In this document: positions 36,080-45,390 of the stretch, piece after piece | Position numbering within the stretch: the stretch's first letter is position 1 | How the letters are laid out: each line of letters starts with the position of its first letter | NCBI GenBank assembly: GCA_964291475.2 | Contig: OZ220079.1 | Coordinates: 1-64,000 of the forward strand | DNA length: 64,000 nucleotides | Direction: 5' to 3' | From: DAOUKH01 sp964291475 | GTDB lineage: Bacteria; Chloroflexota; Dehalococcoidia; SHYB01 | The notes under the pieces: model-generated | Databases searched by the model: none | What the model was told of the DNA's origin: nothing | The model's input: only the letters and a program-made list of their open reading frames with translations | Program-made: the position numbers and the translations under genes

Positions 36080-37396
36080 CTATTGCTTCGAGGATACGGT
36101 CACGCCGTCGCAGCAGATTGGCGGGGTGGAGAGCGACCCGCCAACCCATTCCGCCTCGCCGCCAAGGTAGGCGATATCCTTCAGGGCCTCGTAGACGTTG
36201 CCGGAGATCATCGTGTCCTTCACCCGTCCGGCGATTTCGCCGTTGACGATGCGGTACCCGAGGAGGACGTTGCCGCCGAACTCGCCGCCGAGCACGTTGC
36301 CCTGTCCCGCGCCGAGCAGCTGCTCGACGAGCACGCCGTCATCGATCGAGGCAATCATGTCGGCGGTGGCCACGTCGCCGGCGCCGACAAAGAGGACCCC
36401 GGAGGAAGGCGCGGGCAGGCTCCCCAGGGCGCGGGCGGCGCTGCCGGTGGAGGCGGCGCCCGCTTGGCCGGCGGTCTGCAGGTCAAAGAGAAAGGCAGCG
36501 GGCTTGCCGTCCTCGATCAGGGCGGTGCGGCGAGTCGGCACGCCCTCGGCGTCGGCGGGGGAGCTCCCGGGCCGGAGGGGGACGGTGGGGTCGTCGACGA
36601 GACTGAAGCGGGGGTCGAGCATCTGCTCGCCGAGCCGGCCTTCAAGGGGCGACGCGCCTTGCACCACCGTGCGCCCGTTGAGCGCGGTCATCAGCGGCTG
36701 CAGCAGGGCCGACGCGACGCCCCGCGGGCTGAACACGACCTTCCCCTTCCCCGTCGGCGCGGAAGCCGTCTCCTTGGCGCGCTCGAACTGTTGGACGACA
36801 CGGCCGATCACGGCGGCGGGGTCGATGTCGGGTGAGGTCGAGGATGCCCAGTCGCCGACGAACAGCATGTCCGAGCCCCGCACCAGCGTCCCGTGCAAGG
36901 CCACCGCATAGGACGACCGCTCGTAGGCGGCGCTCCCGCCGTTCGAGTTGGCGATCTCGACGGCCCCCACCGCGCGGGTGACGCCGGCCTCGCAGACCAG
37001 GTCGTCGTGCCGCTCGCGCAGCGCGTCGATCATCGTCTGGCCGGTCTGTACCATCGCTTCGATGGAGACGTCCTCGATCTTGGCATCGTAGACGGGGACG
37101 CCGGCGTATCGCTCGGGGCCGGGAAGGTCGAACTTGGCGGCGGCGCCGAACTCGGCGAGCTCGACGGCGCGCTCGATGAGGCCGTCGATGTCGGCCCCGT
37201 CGTTGGTGGCGGAAAAGCCGATGCGCCCGCCGCGGACGATCCGCAGCGCCATGCCCGACGACTCCTTGGTCTCCAACATCTTCAGGCGGTTGGCCTCGAA
37301 GCTCACCGGCGTCTCGCGCCGCTGGACGCGGTAGACCTCGGCCTGCTCGGCGTGCCGCTTGGCCTTTTCAAGGGCCTCTTGGACGGCGGAATGCAT
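36080..37396 (-). CDS. tldE: TldE/PmbA subunit of the TldD/E metalloprotease
   Basis: A 438-residue protein of the PmbA/TldE branch, which lacks the zinc motif and forms a heterodimer with TldD. It has RRETPVSFEANRLKMLETKE, GMALRIVRGGRIGFS, and the C-terminal GVLFVGAGDVATADMI and NVLGGEFGGNVLLGY. In E. coli the pair matures microcin B17 and degrades unfolded peptides. It lies 9 bp after tldD on the same strand, as usual. No peptide substrate gene is obvious nearby. Confidence 0.88.
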   Translation of the reverse strand: MHSAVQEALEKAKRHAEQAEVYRVQRRETPVSFEANRLKMLETKESSGMALRIVRGGRIGFSATNDGADIDGLIERAVELAEFGAAAKFDLPGPERYAGVPVYDAKIEDVSIEAMVQTGQTMIDALRERHDDLVCEAGVTRAVGAVEIANSNGGSAAYERSSYAVALHGTLVRGSDMLFVGDWASSTSPDIDPAAVIGRVVQQFERAKETASAPTGKGKVVFSPRGVASALLQPLMTALNGRTVVQGASPLEGRLGEQMLDPRFSLVDDPTVPLRPGSSPADAEGVPTRRTALIEDGKPAAFLFDLQTAGQAGAASTGSAARALGSLPAPSSGVLFVGAGDVATADMIASIDDGVLVEQLLGAGQGNVLGGEFGGNVLLGYRIVNGEIAGRVKDTMISGNVYEALKDIAYLGGEAEWVGGSLSTPPICCDGVTVSSKQ

Positions 37397-37405
37397 GGGC
37401 GCCGC

Positions 37406-38767
37406 CTACTTGCCGCCGACCAGGCAGTTGCGGATACGGATGTGGGGGCTGCCGTTGGAAACCGCGAGCGGCGACTGGCCGCTCTTGCCGCAGCCGCCGC
37501 CCTGGTTCATTTCGAGGTCGTTCCCGATGGCGTCGATGTTCTCCAGCGTCTCGAACAGGTTGCCGGAGAGCACGACCGGTCGCAGCAGCTCCTCGACGCG
37601 GCCGTTGCGAATGCGGTAGGCCTCGCCGGCAGAGAAGGTGAACATCTCCATGCTGGTCATGCCGCCGTACCAGTTCTTTGCGTAGACCCCGTCGTCGATC
37701 TCCGACACGATCTCGTCGAAGGTCGCCTCCCGCGGCTCGATGTACGTGTTGGTCATGCGGACGATAGGCGGGAACTGGTAGCTGATGGCGCGGGCGTTGC
37801 CGGTGGGCGACTCGCCCATGCGCGCCGCCGTCTCCCGGGAGTGGAGCCTGCCCACGAGGACGCCCTCGCGGATGAGGTCCGTCTTGGCGGCGGCGACCCC
37901 CTCGTCGTCGTAGCTGAAGCTGCCCCGCAGCCCGGGGACGGCGGCGCCGTCGACGATGTTGAGATGCTTCCCGCCGAAGCGCTTGCCCAGGACCATGATC
38001 TCCTGCAGGTTCTTGTTCTCGTAGACGTGGTCGGCCTCGGAGAGGTGACCGAACGCTTCGTGAACGAAGACGCCGGCCAGTATGGGGTCGAGGACAACGG
38101 TGTACTCGCGCCCCTCGGCGGCGGGCGCGGCCAGGAAGTCGACGGCGCGTTGGGCCTCGGCGCGCACCGCGTCGTGCCGCCCCTCGACGACCGCGTAGTC
38201 GCCGTTGCCGCCGATGCTGAAGCCGGCCTGCTGCACGTCGCCGCCCTCGCGGGCCATCGCCCGCACGTTGAGCGTCACGTCAATCTTGGCCTGCTCGATA
38301 TAGGCCCCGTTCGACGCCGCGAAGACGACGTTCCGCACGCCGTCGCCGTAGGAGATCGAAGAGCTGTGGATGGCGTCAGCCGTCGACCAGATGATCTGGT
38401 TGTACTCGTCGAGCAGCGCCTTCTTGTCGGCGAGCGAGACGCCGCGCGGGTCCTTCACCAAGCGGGGAGCGATGGACTCCTCGACGGGTGGCGCGGCTGC
38501 GAAGGCGGAGGCCTCATTCCCGGCAATGCGGGCCTGCCGGACGGCGAGCCGCACCTTCTCCTCCAGGTCGTCGTAGGAGTTGAACGAGACGAAGCCCCAG
38601 CCGCCGTTGACCAGGGCCCGGGCGCAGCCGCCCTTGCTCCGGGTGCGGTTGGCCTCTTCTAGCTCCTTGCCCCGGTACTGGAGGCGGGTGGACTCGGCGT
38701 CTTCGAGCCGGAGCTCGACGTAATCGGCGTCGTGGCCTTGGAGCGCCTGTTGCACGATGTCCCGCAT
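37406..38767 (-). CDS. tldD: TldD subunit of the TldD/E metalloprotease
   Basis: A 453-residue protein with the zinc motif HEAFGH in VFVHEAFGHLSEADHV and the C-terminal GGGCGKSGQSP, whose cysteine is a zinc ligand. The ending NGSPHIRIRNCLVGGK is typical. The ATG at 38767 gives the family start MRDIVQQAL. A longer open frame upstream overlaps the nth gene on the other strand and is not supported. TldD supplies the active site of the TldD/E protease, which acts on unfolded or modified peptides in the cytoplasm. Confidence 0.9.
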   Translation of the reverse strand: MRDIVQQALQGHDADYVELRLEDAESTRLQYRGKELEEANRTRSKGGCARALVNGGWGFVSFNSYDDLEEKVRLAVRQARIAGNEASAFAAAPPVEESIAPRLVKDPRGVSLADKKALLDEYNQIIWSTADAIHSSSISYGDGVRNVVFAASNGAYIEQAKIDVTLNVRAMAREGGDVQQAGFSIGGNGDYAVVEGRHDAVRAEAQRAVDFLAAPAAEGREYTVVLDPILAGVFVHEAFGHLSEADHVYENKNLQEIMVLGKRFGGKHLNIVDGAAVPGLRGSFSYDDEGVAAAKTDLIREGVLVGRLHSRETAARMGESPTGNARAISYQFPPIVRMTNTYIEPREATFDEIVSEIDDGVYAKNWYGGMTSMEMFTFSAGEAYRIRNGRVEELLRPVVLSGNLFETLENIDAIGNDLEMNQGGGCGKSGQSPLAVSNGSPHIRIRNCLVGGK

Positions 38768-38905
38768 GGAGGAACGCCTTTCTTGACGAGGTCGCGAGCG
38801 CCGGGACCGCCCGGCGGCGACGGGTAGTATCGCACAAAGCGTCCTCCGGGCGTGGGAACTGCCGGGGGCCGCATCCCTGATAAAATAACGGGAGTGAGCG
38901 CGGCC

Positions 38906-39658
38906 ATGACCACCACAACGCGGAAGCACGGCGCGCCCAAGGCGGCGCGAAAGAGGAAGTCCGGCCCGCCCCTCTGGGAAATCGGGGAGATACTGCGCCG
39001 CCTGGAGCCCGAGTACGGCCCAGCGAAGCCGCCGCGCGGCTACGACCCCGTCTCGGAGCTCGTCTATACGATCTTGTCGCAGCACACGTCCGACACGAAC
39101 TCGATACGCGCCTACGACAGCCTCGTCGCCGCCTTCCCCTCATGGGAAGCGGTGGCGGCGGCGGACCCGGACTCGGTCGCCGACGCGATCCGCGGCGGCG
39201 GGTTGGCGCGAGTCAAAGCGCCCCGCATCCAGGCCATCCTGCGCGAGGTGAAGTCGCGCACTGGTGAGTACGACCTCTCATTCCTGTCAGCGATGGGTTT
39301 GGAGGAGGCCAAAGCCTGGCTCCGCGAGCTGCCCGGCGTCGGCCCAAAGACCGCGGGTTGCGTCCTGATGTTCTCGCTCGACATGCCGGCGCTGCCGGTG
39401 GACACCCACGTCTACCGGGTCGCCAAGCGCCTGGGCCTCTTCGGCGAAAAGGTCAATGCCGACCAATCGCACGACGCGCTCGAGGCGCAGATCGAGCCCG
39501 CCGACCGCATGCCCTTTCACATGCTCACGATTCAGCACGGGCGGGTGGTATGCAAAGCGATGCGCCCCCGCTGTGCGGCGTGCGTCCTAGAGGAGCGTTG
39601 CCCGGCGAGCACGCTGAAGCCGCCGGTGGGGAAGAAGCGGAGACGAGCAGATGGATAA
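38906..39658 (+). CDS. nth: Endonuclease III (DNA glycosylase/AP lyase)
   Basis: A 250-residue HhH-GPD base-excision enzyme that removes oxidised pyrimidines. The helix-hairpin-helix LPGVGPKTAG holds the catalytic lysine, VDTHVYRV the catalytic aspartate, and the end has the Fe-S cluster spacing C-x6-C-x2-C-x5-C (CKAMRPRCAACVLEERC). The basic N-terminal tail (about 20 residues) is longer than usual. ATG 38906 is chosen; GTG 38894 is possible. The stop overlaps the argC start by eight bases. Confidence 0.92.
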   Translation: MTTTTRKHGAPKAARKRKSGPPLWEIGEILRRLEPEYGPAKPPRGYDPVSELVYTILSQHTSDTNSIRAYDSLVAAFPSWEAVAAADPDSVADAIRGGGLARVKAPRIQAILREVKSRTGEYDLSFLSAMGLEEAKAWLRELPGVGPKTAGCVLMFSLDMPALPVDTHVYRVAKRLGLFGEKVNADQSHDALEAQIEPADRMPFHMLTIQHGRVVCKAMRPRCAACVLEERCPASTLKPPVGKKRRRADG

Positions 39659-40685
39659 GCGGTTGCGAGTCGGCATCATCAACGTCACGGGCTACGCGGG
39701 CGTCGAGTTGGCGCGCATCCTCTGCCGCCACCCCAACGTCGAGTTGGCCGCGGTGACGGGCCGCAGCGCGGCGGGCAAGCGCCTCGGCGAGGTCTTCCCG
39801 CACCTGGCCTCCGAGGGCCTGACGATCACCGAGGACATCGAAGACGGGGTCGACTTCGTCTTCTCGGCGCTTGGCCACAAGGACAGCGCGCCACGCCTCC
39901 TCGATCACATCGAGGCGGGGACGCCGGTCTGCGACCTCAGCGCCGACTTTCGGCTCCACGACGCGGCGGAATACACCGAGTGGTACCAGGTCGAGCACCC
40001 CAAGCCGCCGCTGCTCGACTCGACGATCTACGGGCTGACCGAGCTGCACAAGGACGAGCTTCCCGGCGCCAAGCTGGTGGGCAACCCAGGCTGCTACCCC
40101 ACGGGCGCCGTGCTGGCGCTCGCCCCGGCGGTGCAGGCCGGCCTGGTCGCGGGCGACATCGTCGTCGACGGCAAGTCCGGCGTGTCCGGGGCAGGCCGGT
40201 CGCTAAGTCTGACGACGCATTTCTCCGAAGTGAACGAGAGCGTCCGTGCCTACGCGCTGGACGGCCACCGCCACTACCCGGAGATCGTGCAGGAGTTGGA
40301 GCGCCTTTCGGACCGCGCGCTCAACATCACCTTCATGCCGCATCTCATCCCCATGACGCGCGGCATTCTCTCCACGTGCTACGCGCCGCTGGCCAAGAGC
40401 GCCGGCAACGGCACGAAGGGCGAGATCATCGAGCTGTACCAGGACTTCTACCGCGACGAGCCCTTCGTCCACGTCGCCGAGGAGCCGCCCCAGACCAAGC
40501 AGACCCTGGGCAACAACGACTGCCTCGTCTACCCAACCGTCGACCCGCGGACCGACCGTCTGATCGTCGTCAGCGCCATCGACAACCTCGTCAAGGGCGC
40601 GGCCGGCGAAGCGGTGCAGAACATGAACCTCATGATGGGCTTCCCCGAAACGGCCGGCCTAGAGCAGGTCGCCCTTTACCCCTAA
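39651..40685 (+). CDS. argC: N-acetyl-gamma-glutamyl-phosphate reductase
   Basis: ArgC carries out the third step of arginine synthesis. The 344-residue protein has the cofactor motif VGIINVTGYAGVEL, the catalytic cysteine in GNPGCYPTGA, the GKSGVSGAGR segment, and the histidine in PHLIPMTRG. Other arg genes are not in the window, so argC is separated from them. It overlaps nth by eight bases, so the two are translated from one transcript. Confidence 0.95.
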   Translation: MDKRLRVGIINVTGYAGVELARILCRHPNVELAAVTGRSAAGKRLGEVFPHLASEGLTITEDIEDGVDFVFSALGHKDSAPRLLDHIEAGTPVCDLSADFRLHDAAEYTEWYQVEHPKPPLLDSTIYGLTELHKDELPGAKLVGNPGCYPTGAVLALAPAVQAGLVAGDIVVDGKSGVSGAGRSLSLTTHFSEVNESVRAYALDGHRHYPEIVQELERLSDRALNITFMPHLIPMTRGILSTCYAPLAKSAGNGTKGEIIELYQDFYRDEPFVHVAEEPPQTKQTLGNNDCLVYPTVDPRTDRLIVVSAIDNLVKGAAGEAVQNMNLMMGFPETAGLEQVALYP

Positions 40686-40751
40686 CCTCCCGACCCCGTC
40701 ATTGAAGGGGCGGCGGAGCGGCGCTTAGAATGGAAGCCCGCGGGTATTCCC

Positions 40752-40827
40752 GCCCCCATCGTCTAGAGGACTAGGACGTCGCCCTTTCAAGGCGGAGACC
40801 GGGATTCGAATTCCCGTGGGGGCACCA
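40752..40827 (+). tRNA. tRNA-Glu (anticodon TTC)
   Basis: A full cloverleaf: acceptor GCCCCCA pairing with TGGGGGC (40817-40823), D-arm with TCTAGAGGACTAGGA, anticodon loop CTTTCAA with TTC, and T-arm GGGATTCGAATTCCC. Discriminator A at 40824 is followed by an encoded CCA (40825-40827). It is a natural substrate for the GltX encoded at 21758. An EVE-domain gene starts 21 bp later. Confidence 0.96.
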
Positions 40828-40848
40828 CCGCGCGGCCGGAGGCGAACG

Positions 40849-41313
40849 ATGGCCTATTGGCTCTTCAAATCGGAGCCCAACACCTACTCCTACGACGACC
40901 TCGTGCGCGACGGCACGGCCGAATGGGACGGCGTCCGCAACTTCCAGGCGCGCAACTTCCTCCGCGACGAGATCAAGGAGGGCGACGGCGTCCTCTTCTA
41001 CCACAGCAACGCCAAGCCCCTCGTGATCGTGGGCACGGCGGTCGTCACCCGCGCCGGCTACCCCGACCACACCGCCTGGGACGCCGGCTCCGACCACCCC
41101 GACCCCAAGAGCACCCCCGACAAGCCCCTCTGGTACATGGTCGACATCAAGGCCGACGAGCGCTTCCCCGAACCGCTGACCGTCGACCGCATGCGCGCCG
41201 AGCCGGGCCTCGCCGACATGCTCGTACTCAAGCGCGGCATGCGCCTCTCCATCCAGCCGGTCAAGCCGGAGGAGTGGGATCTGGTCGTGAGGCTGGGCAG
41301 GGATGCCGGATAG
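40849..41313 (+). CDS. EVE-domain protein
   Basis: A 154-residue single EVE domain (PUA-like fold). It begins MAYWLFKSEPNTYSYDDL and has WDGVRNFQARNFLRDEIKEGD, LFYHSNAKPLVIVGTAVV and PVKPEEWDLVV. EVE domains bind modified bases in DNA or RNA, and some belong to defence systems, but a lone EVE gene is also common as a housekeeping protein. The start is the ATG just after the tRNA-Glu; possibly it is read from the same transcript. Confidence 0.9.
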   Translation: MAYWLFKSEPNTYSYDDLVRDGTAEWDGVRNFQARNFLRDEIKEGDGVLFYHSNAKPLVIVGTAVVTRAGYPDHTAWDAGSDHPDPKSTPDKPLWYMVDIKADERFPEPLTVDRMRAEPGLADMLVLKRGMRLSIQPVKPEEWDLVVRLGRDAG

Positions 41314-41460
41314 CCGACCTCCAGCGGCCCGCAATAGCTTGTCGGAGATAGGGACCTTGGCCGTAGGCGCCGATGTCGCGGTGAGGCCAGGGTCCGGTGC
41401 GGTCCGTATTCGAATGAGGGGGCAACTTCGGGACTCCCTGTCCCACGTCCAGGGGCCGGT

Positions 41461-43578
41461 TTGGTAGTCCCCGCCGATCTCTTTGGCGTCATCCCACTGT
41501 GGGTCGCCGTCTACGTCGTAGGCGGCATTGCGCTGGCCACCGTAGCTCGCGTCCTGTTGGCCCGCTTGGTCCGACCGGTCCTCCTGGGACGCCTCGAAGA
41601 GCGTCGTTTCGATCAGCCCCTGCGCCGCTTGTTGGGCATGTTGCTGGTTGTCTTTGGACAGCGCCGTGTCCTGATGAGCGTCTCGCTGCGCTGGCGGGAC
41701 CTCGCCGGAATCGGGCACCTGGTCATCTTCTGGGGATTCACCTTCATGGTGATCAGTTACGTGCTGTTCATCTTCATCGACTCGGTGAAGCCGTGGTTGT
41801 CGAGTTCCATACTGACGGACGGCGGGCTCAAAGCCTTCTTCTGGGGGCTCGACATCCTCGCCGTTTCCGTCATCGCGGCGCTTGTCTGGGCCGCAACCCG
41901 GCGGTGGATCGGCCGCCCCGCGCGCCTTGAAACGCTCCGGTCCGCGGAGGCGGGCATCGTGCTGCTGGCCATCGGCATGATCATGCTCCTCCAACTCCTG
42001 ACCGAGGCCGCTCACGTGGCCGCCGTCCACGAGGGCGCCGCGACAGGCCGGGAGATCGAGCACCTGGCAGGTGTACACGCATCCGAGGCGTCGACGACGA
42101 CCCCCATCGCCGGGAACATAGGCCGGGGACTCCACCACGCGGGTCTGTCTTTCGGGGCGGCGAACACATTGCACGGTCTCTTCTACTGGCTCCACTACCT
42201 CCTGATCCTGGGCCTTGGGATCTACATCGCATTCTCGAAGCACATGCACATCATCACTTCGCCGCTGAACGCCTACTTCCGGTCGCTAAAACCCCGGGGC
42301 GCGCTGATCCCCATAGCGAACTTGGAGGAGGCGGAGGTCTGGGGAGCGCGACGCCCTCACGAATTCAGCTGGAAGTCCCTCCTGGACGGCTATGCGTGCG
42401 CCGTCTGCGGACGTTGCACCGACAACTGCCCGGCAGCCCTTAGCGGAAAGCCGCTTTCGCCGATGCACCTCGTCGAGGGGCTGCGAGACAATCTGCTCGA
42501 AGTCGCTCCAAGCCTGGCGGAGGCCGGCATGGACCGCGAGACGCGTGAACGGGTCGCCGACGAGGCGCCCTTCCTTGGCGCTTCGGTGACCGAGGAATGG
42601 GCTTGGAACTGCGTCACCTGCGGCGCGTGCGAGCAAGAGTGCCCCGTCATGGTGGAGCACATCGACACCATCGTCGACCTGCGCCGCCACCTGGTGATGG
42701 ACCAAGGGAAGATGCCGCCGACGGCCGAGCAGACGCTGCGCAGCTTGGAGGCAAGGGGGCATCCGTGGCGAGGGACCCAGGCCGGCCGGATGGACTGGGC
42801 CGAGGGGCTGCCCGTGAAGGTACTGTCCGAACGCGGGGGCGAGCGGCCCGGCGTGCTGCTCTGGGTAGGCTGCACCGCGGCCCTCGAAAAGCGGAGCCAG
42901 AGCGTGGTCCGGGCGATGGCCCGCGTACTCGATCGGGCGGGCGTCTCCTACGGGGTCTTAGGAATGGAGGAGTCCTGTACTGGAGACCCCGCGCGCCGCA
43001 TCGGCCACGAGTATCTGTTTGAGGTTCTTGCCCGCCGGGCGGTCGAGACTCTGAACGAGCACGGGGTTACCACCATCGTCACGGCCTGCCCGCACTGTTT
43101 CAACGTGATGAAGAACGAATACCCGGACCTCGGTGGGACCTACCACGTGGAACACTACGCGACCTTTGTCCAACGACTGATGAACGAGGGGAAGCTGAAG
43201 CTGGTCAAGCCCATCAAGGCGAAGGTCACGTACCACGACTCGTGCTATCTCGGCCGGTTCAACGGCGTGTACGACGAACCCCGGAAGATAATCGAGGCCA
43301 TTCCCGGCGTTGAGCTGCGGGAGGTACCGCTTCGGAACCGCGAAAGGAGCTTCTGCTGCGGTGCGGGCGGTGGTCACATGTGGATGGAGGACAACTCCGG
43401 GAAGCGCCTCAACCACATGCGGACTGACCAGGTCCTGGAGACCGATCCCGAGGTCGTGGGGGTCTCTTGCCCCTTCTGTCTCCAAATGTTCGAGGACGGC
43501 ATCAAGTTCGTGGACCGCCAAGATAGCGTTCGAGCTATCGACGTCATCGAGCTTGTCGCCGAATCGATGGACGACTAG
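41461..43578 (+). CDS. Membrane-anchored Fe-S oxidoreductase (HdrD/GlpC-like, possible ETF:quinone reductase)
   Basis: A 705-residue protein. The N-terminal half (about 1-270) has six or so membrane helices of the nitrate-reductase gamma type, with GQRRVL and histidines for haem. Two 4Fe-4S motifs follow: CAVCGRCTDNCP near residue 312 and CVTCGACEQECP near 384. The C-terminal half has two CCG-type cysteine-rich domains (CPHCFN near 543; CCGAGGGH near 632). Such proteins take electrons from ETF or similar donors and pass them to quinone. That suits a genome with many acyl-CoA dehydrogenases. The start is TTG 41461, without a clear ribosome site. Confidence 0.87.
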   Translation: MVVPADLFGVIPLWVAVYVVGGIALATVARVLLARLVRPVLLGRLEERRFDQPLRRLLGMLLVVFGQRRVLMSVSLRWRDLAGIGHLVIFWGFTFMVISYVLFIFIDSVKPWLSSSILTDGGLKAFFWGLDILAVSVIAALVWAATRRWIGRPARLETLRSAEAGIVLLAIGMIMLLQLLTEAAHVAAVHEGAATGREIEHLAGVHASEASTTTPIAGNIGRGLHHAGLSFGAANTLHGLFYWLHYLLILGLGIYIAFSKHMHIITSPLNAYFRSLKPRGALIPIANLEEAEVWGARRPHEFSWKSLLDGYACAVCGRCTDNCPAALSGKPLSPMHLVEGLRDNLLEVAPSLAEAGMDRETRERVADEAPFLGASVTEEWAWNCVTCGACEQECPVMVEHIDTIVDLRRHLVMDQGKMPPTAEQTLRSLEARGHPWRGTQAGRMDWAEGLPVKVLSERGGERPGVLLWVGCTAALEKRSQSVVRAMARVLDRAGVSYGVLGMEESCTGDPARRIGHEYLFEVLARRAVETLNEHGVTTIVTACPHCFNVMKNEYPDLGGTYHVEHYATFVQRLMNEGKLKLVKPIKAKVTYHDSCYLGRFNGVYDEPRKIIEAIPGVELREVPLRNRERSFCCGAGGGHMWMEDNSGKRLNHMRTDQVLETDPEVVGVSCPFCLQMFEDGIKFVDRQDSVRAIDVIELVAESMDD

Positions 43579-43734
43579 GCCCGCCAGTGCCGCCGCGTTC
43601 CAGCCCGCCGTGCTCTCTGGCAGAGGCTTAGGGTTGGCCTGGACCGGGGCGCGGCCCAGTCAACATTCCACGTCGCCGCTTCTACCGGCACGTCTGCTCT
43701 CCTATCTTGCACTCGACGGCGGTTGGCAAGTCTA

Positions 43735-43755
43735 ATCTCCGTAGTCTGCGGAGAT
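43735..43755 (+). terminator. Hairpin in the gap after the Fe-S oxidoreductase gene
   Basis: A perfect 7-bp inverted repeat, ATCTCCG/CGGAGAT, with a 7-base loop. It lies about 160 bp after the oxidoreductase stop and 56 bp before the phosphodiesterase start. There is no T run after it, so it may be a weak terminator or an operator. The rest of this 232-bp gap shows nothing else. Confidence 0.35.
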
Positions 43756-43810
43756 CAGGCTGCGGTTAGCAGACCAGCCGATGAGGAGTCGAAGGGTCTA
43801 AGGACGAGCC

Positions 43811-44566
43811 ATGCAAGAAGGCTGGACACGCCCCGCGAGCGATCGAGGGCGGCCGCTGATCATCGCCCACCGGGGCCTGACGTCGGCGGCACCGGAGAAC
43901 ACGGTCGCGGCGTTTCGGGCGGCGGTCGACGCGGGCGCGGACGGCGTCGAGCTCGACGTGCGGCTCTCGCGCGACGGCGAGGTGGTCGTCCTGCACGACC
44001 CCGGCCTCGAGCGCACCACCACCGGCGCAGGCCCCGCGGCGCGGCGCACGCTCGCCGAGCTGAAGCGGCTCGACGTGCGCAGCCTTCCCGGCGAGCGCAT
44101 ACCCACCCTCGGCGAGGTCTTCGACACGCTGCCCGCCTCCTTCCTCACCATCGTCGAGCTCAAGCTCTACGGCGTGGGCTTCTGGAAGCTGGCGTCGCGG
44201 GCGCTGCGCGTCGTCCGCGAGGCGGGGCGCATGGAGACGGCCATGCTGGCGAGCTTCAGCCCATTCTCGCTCCTGGCAGTGCGGCTCATCGAGCCCGGCG
44301 CACTCCGCGGGCTCATCTGGAGCGGCGACCACCCCCCGCCGGCGCGCGGGCGCTGGCTGAGTCCGCTGGCCGCGCCCCACTGGCTGAACCCCAACGAGAC
44401 CGGCTTCTCCGAAGCGCTCCTGCGGCGGGCCCACGACCGCGGGCAGCGGGTGCTAGCGTGGGACGTGAGCGCGGGCGCCGACCTGAACGATCTCGCCGCG
44501 ATGGGCCTCGACGCCGTGGTCACCGACCACGCGGAGTTGCTCGCGGCCCAGGTGAAGTCGGGCTAG
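43811..44566 (+). CDS. Glycerophosphodiester phosphodiesterase family protein
   Basis: A 251-residue TIM-barrel GDPD protein. It has IIAHRGLTSAAPENTVAAF, GVELDVRLSRDG and VVLHDPGLERTT (metal and acid/base residues: Arg of HRG, Glu of PENT, Glu-x-Asp, His of HDP). It releases glycerol 3-phosphate from deacylated phospholipids. It has no signal peptide, so it acts in the cytoplasm. Its end overlaps the convergent SirB1-like gene by four bases. Confidence 0.92.
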   Translation: MQEGWTRPASDRGRPLIIAHRGLTSAAPENTVAAFRAAVDAGADGVELDVRLSRDGEVVVLHDPGLERTTTGAGPAARRTLAELKRLDVRSLPGERIPTLGEVFDTLPASFLTIVELKLYGVGFWKLASRALRVVREAGRMETAMLASFSPFSLLAVRLIEPGALRGLIWSGDHPPPARGRWLSPLAAPHWLNPNETGFSEALLRRAHDRGQRVLAWDVSAGADLNDLAAMGLDAVVTDHAELLAAQVKSG

Positions 44567-45390
44567 CGCTCCAGTAGCCGCTTGAGGTGGTCGACGAGCT
44601 CGCGCACCGCCTCGGCGTCGGCGCTGGCGGGAGCTTGGTCGAGGTAGCCCCGCAGGTCCTCGATGGCCTCTTCGTAGCGCCCCAGTCGGGACTGCACCAC
44701 GCCGCGGTCCCGCCGCTCCTCCGCGAGGTCGGGCCGGAGCCGGATGAGCATCGTCGCGGTGAAAAGCGCCCGCTCATTGTCCTTGCGGCGCAGGTGGGCG
44801 ACCTTGAGGTTGCGGAGCATGCGCGTGAGCATGTCGCGCTTGCCGATGGGGGCGAGATACTGGTCGCTCCACGGCTCGTCGGGGTGGGTAAGGTCGCGGA
44901 AGCGCTGCACACACTCCTCGCGGGAGAGCAGCAGTCCGCCGTGGAAAGCGTCGACGAAGAGGCCGGGCTCCTCGGCATGGCGCATGAGGAAATGACCGGG
45001 CAGGCCGACACCCACCATGGGCACCCCGATCCTCCGCCCCACCTCCATGTAGACCAGTGAAAGCGTGATCGGGATGCCGAGCCGCCGCTTCAACACCTCG
45101 TTGACGTAGCTGTTCCGGGGGTCGTAGTACTCCTGCTGGTTGCCGGAGAAGCCGAGGTCGTCGAACAAGAAACGGCTCAGCGCGTTGGCCGCGCCAAGGG
45201 GTGAGTCCCCGTTGGTAGCGCCTCGCGACGCGGCCCGCCCCAGCGCGTCGAACAGGCCGACTTCGTGAGCAAGGTCGAGGTCGGGGTACTCGGCGGCGGC
45301 AAAGAGCAGCGCCGTCTCGCCGAGATCGACCTCGGCGTCGGGGCGCGCCCCCGCAGCATCGAGTCGTTTGAGAATTTCCGCGCGGTCCAC
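44563..45390 (-). CDS. SirB1/transglutaminase-like protein with C-terminal TPR
   Basis: A 275-residue protein. The middle holds the SirB1 transglutaminase-like core: YYDPRNSYVNEVLKRRLGIP, SLVYMEVGRRIGVPMVGVGLP and GHFLMRH. The C-terminal part (about 190-275) has two TPR-like helix pairs (RLRPDLAEERRDRGVVQSRLGRYEEAIEDL). Its cellular role is not established; the family is widely conserved and often linked to envelope or methyltransferase genes. It is on its own transcript. Confidence 0.87.
   Translation of the reverse strand: MDRAEILKRLDAAGARPDAEVDLGETALLFAAAEYPDLDLAHEVGLFDALGRAASRGATNGDSPLGAANALSRFLFDDLGFSGNQQEYYDPRNSYVNEVLKRRLGIPITLSLVYMEVGRRIGVPMVGVGLPGHFLMRHAEEPGLFVDAFHGGLLLSREECVQRFRDLTHPDEPWSDQYLAPIGKRDMLTRMLRNLKVAHLRRKDNERALFTATMLIRLRPDLAEERRDRGVVQSRLGRYEEAIEDLRGYLDQAPASADAEAVRELVDHLKRLLER

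Noticed and set aside
37406..39085. Longer start for tldD (to 39085)
   Set aside because: The extra 106 residues overlap nth on the other strand and have no similarity; the ATG at 38767 gives the normal family length.
40771..42249. 492-codon minus-strand frame spanning tRNA-Glu
   Set aside because: It runs across the antisense strand of a tRNA and two clear plus-strand genes.
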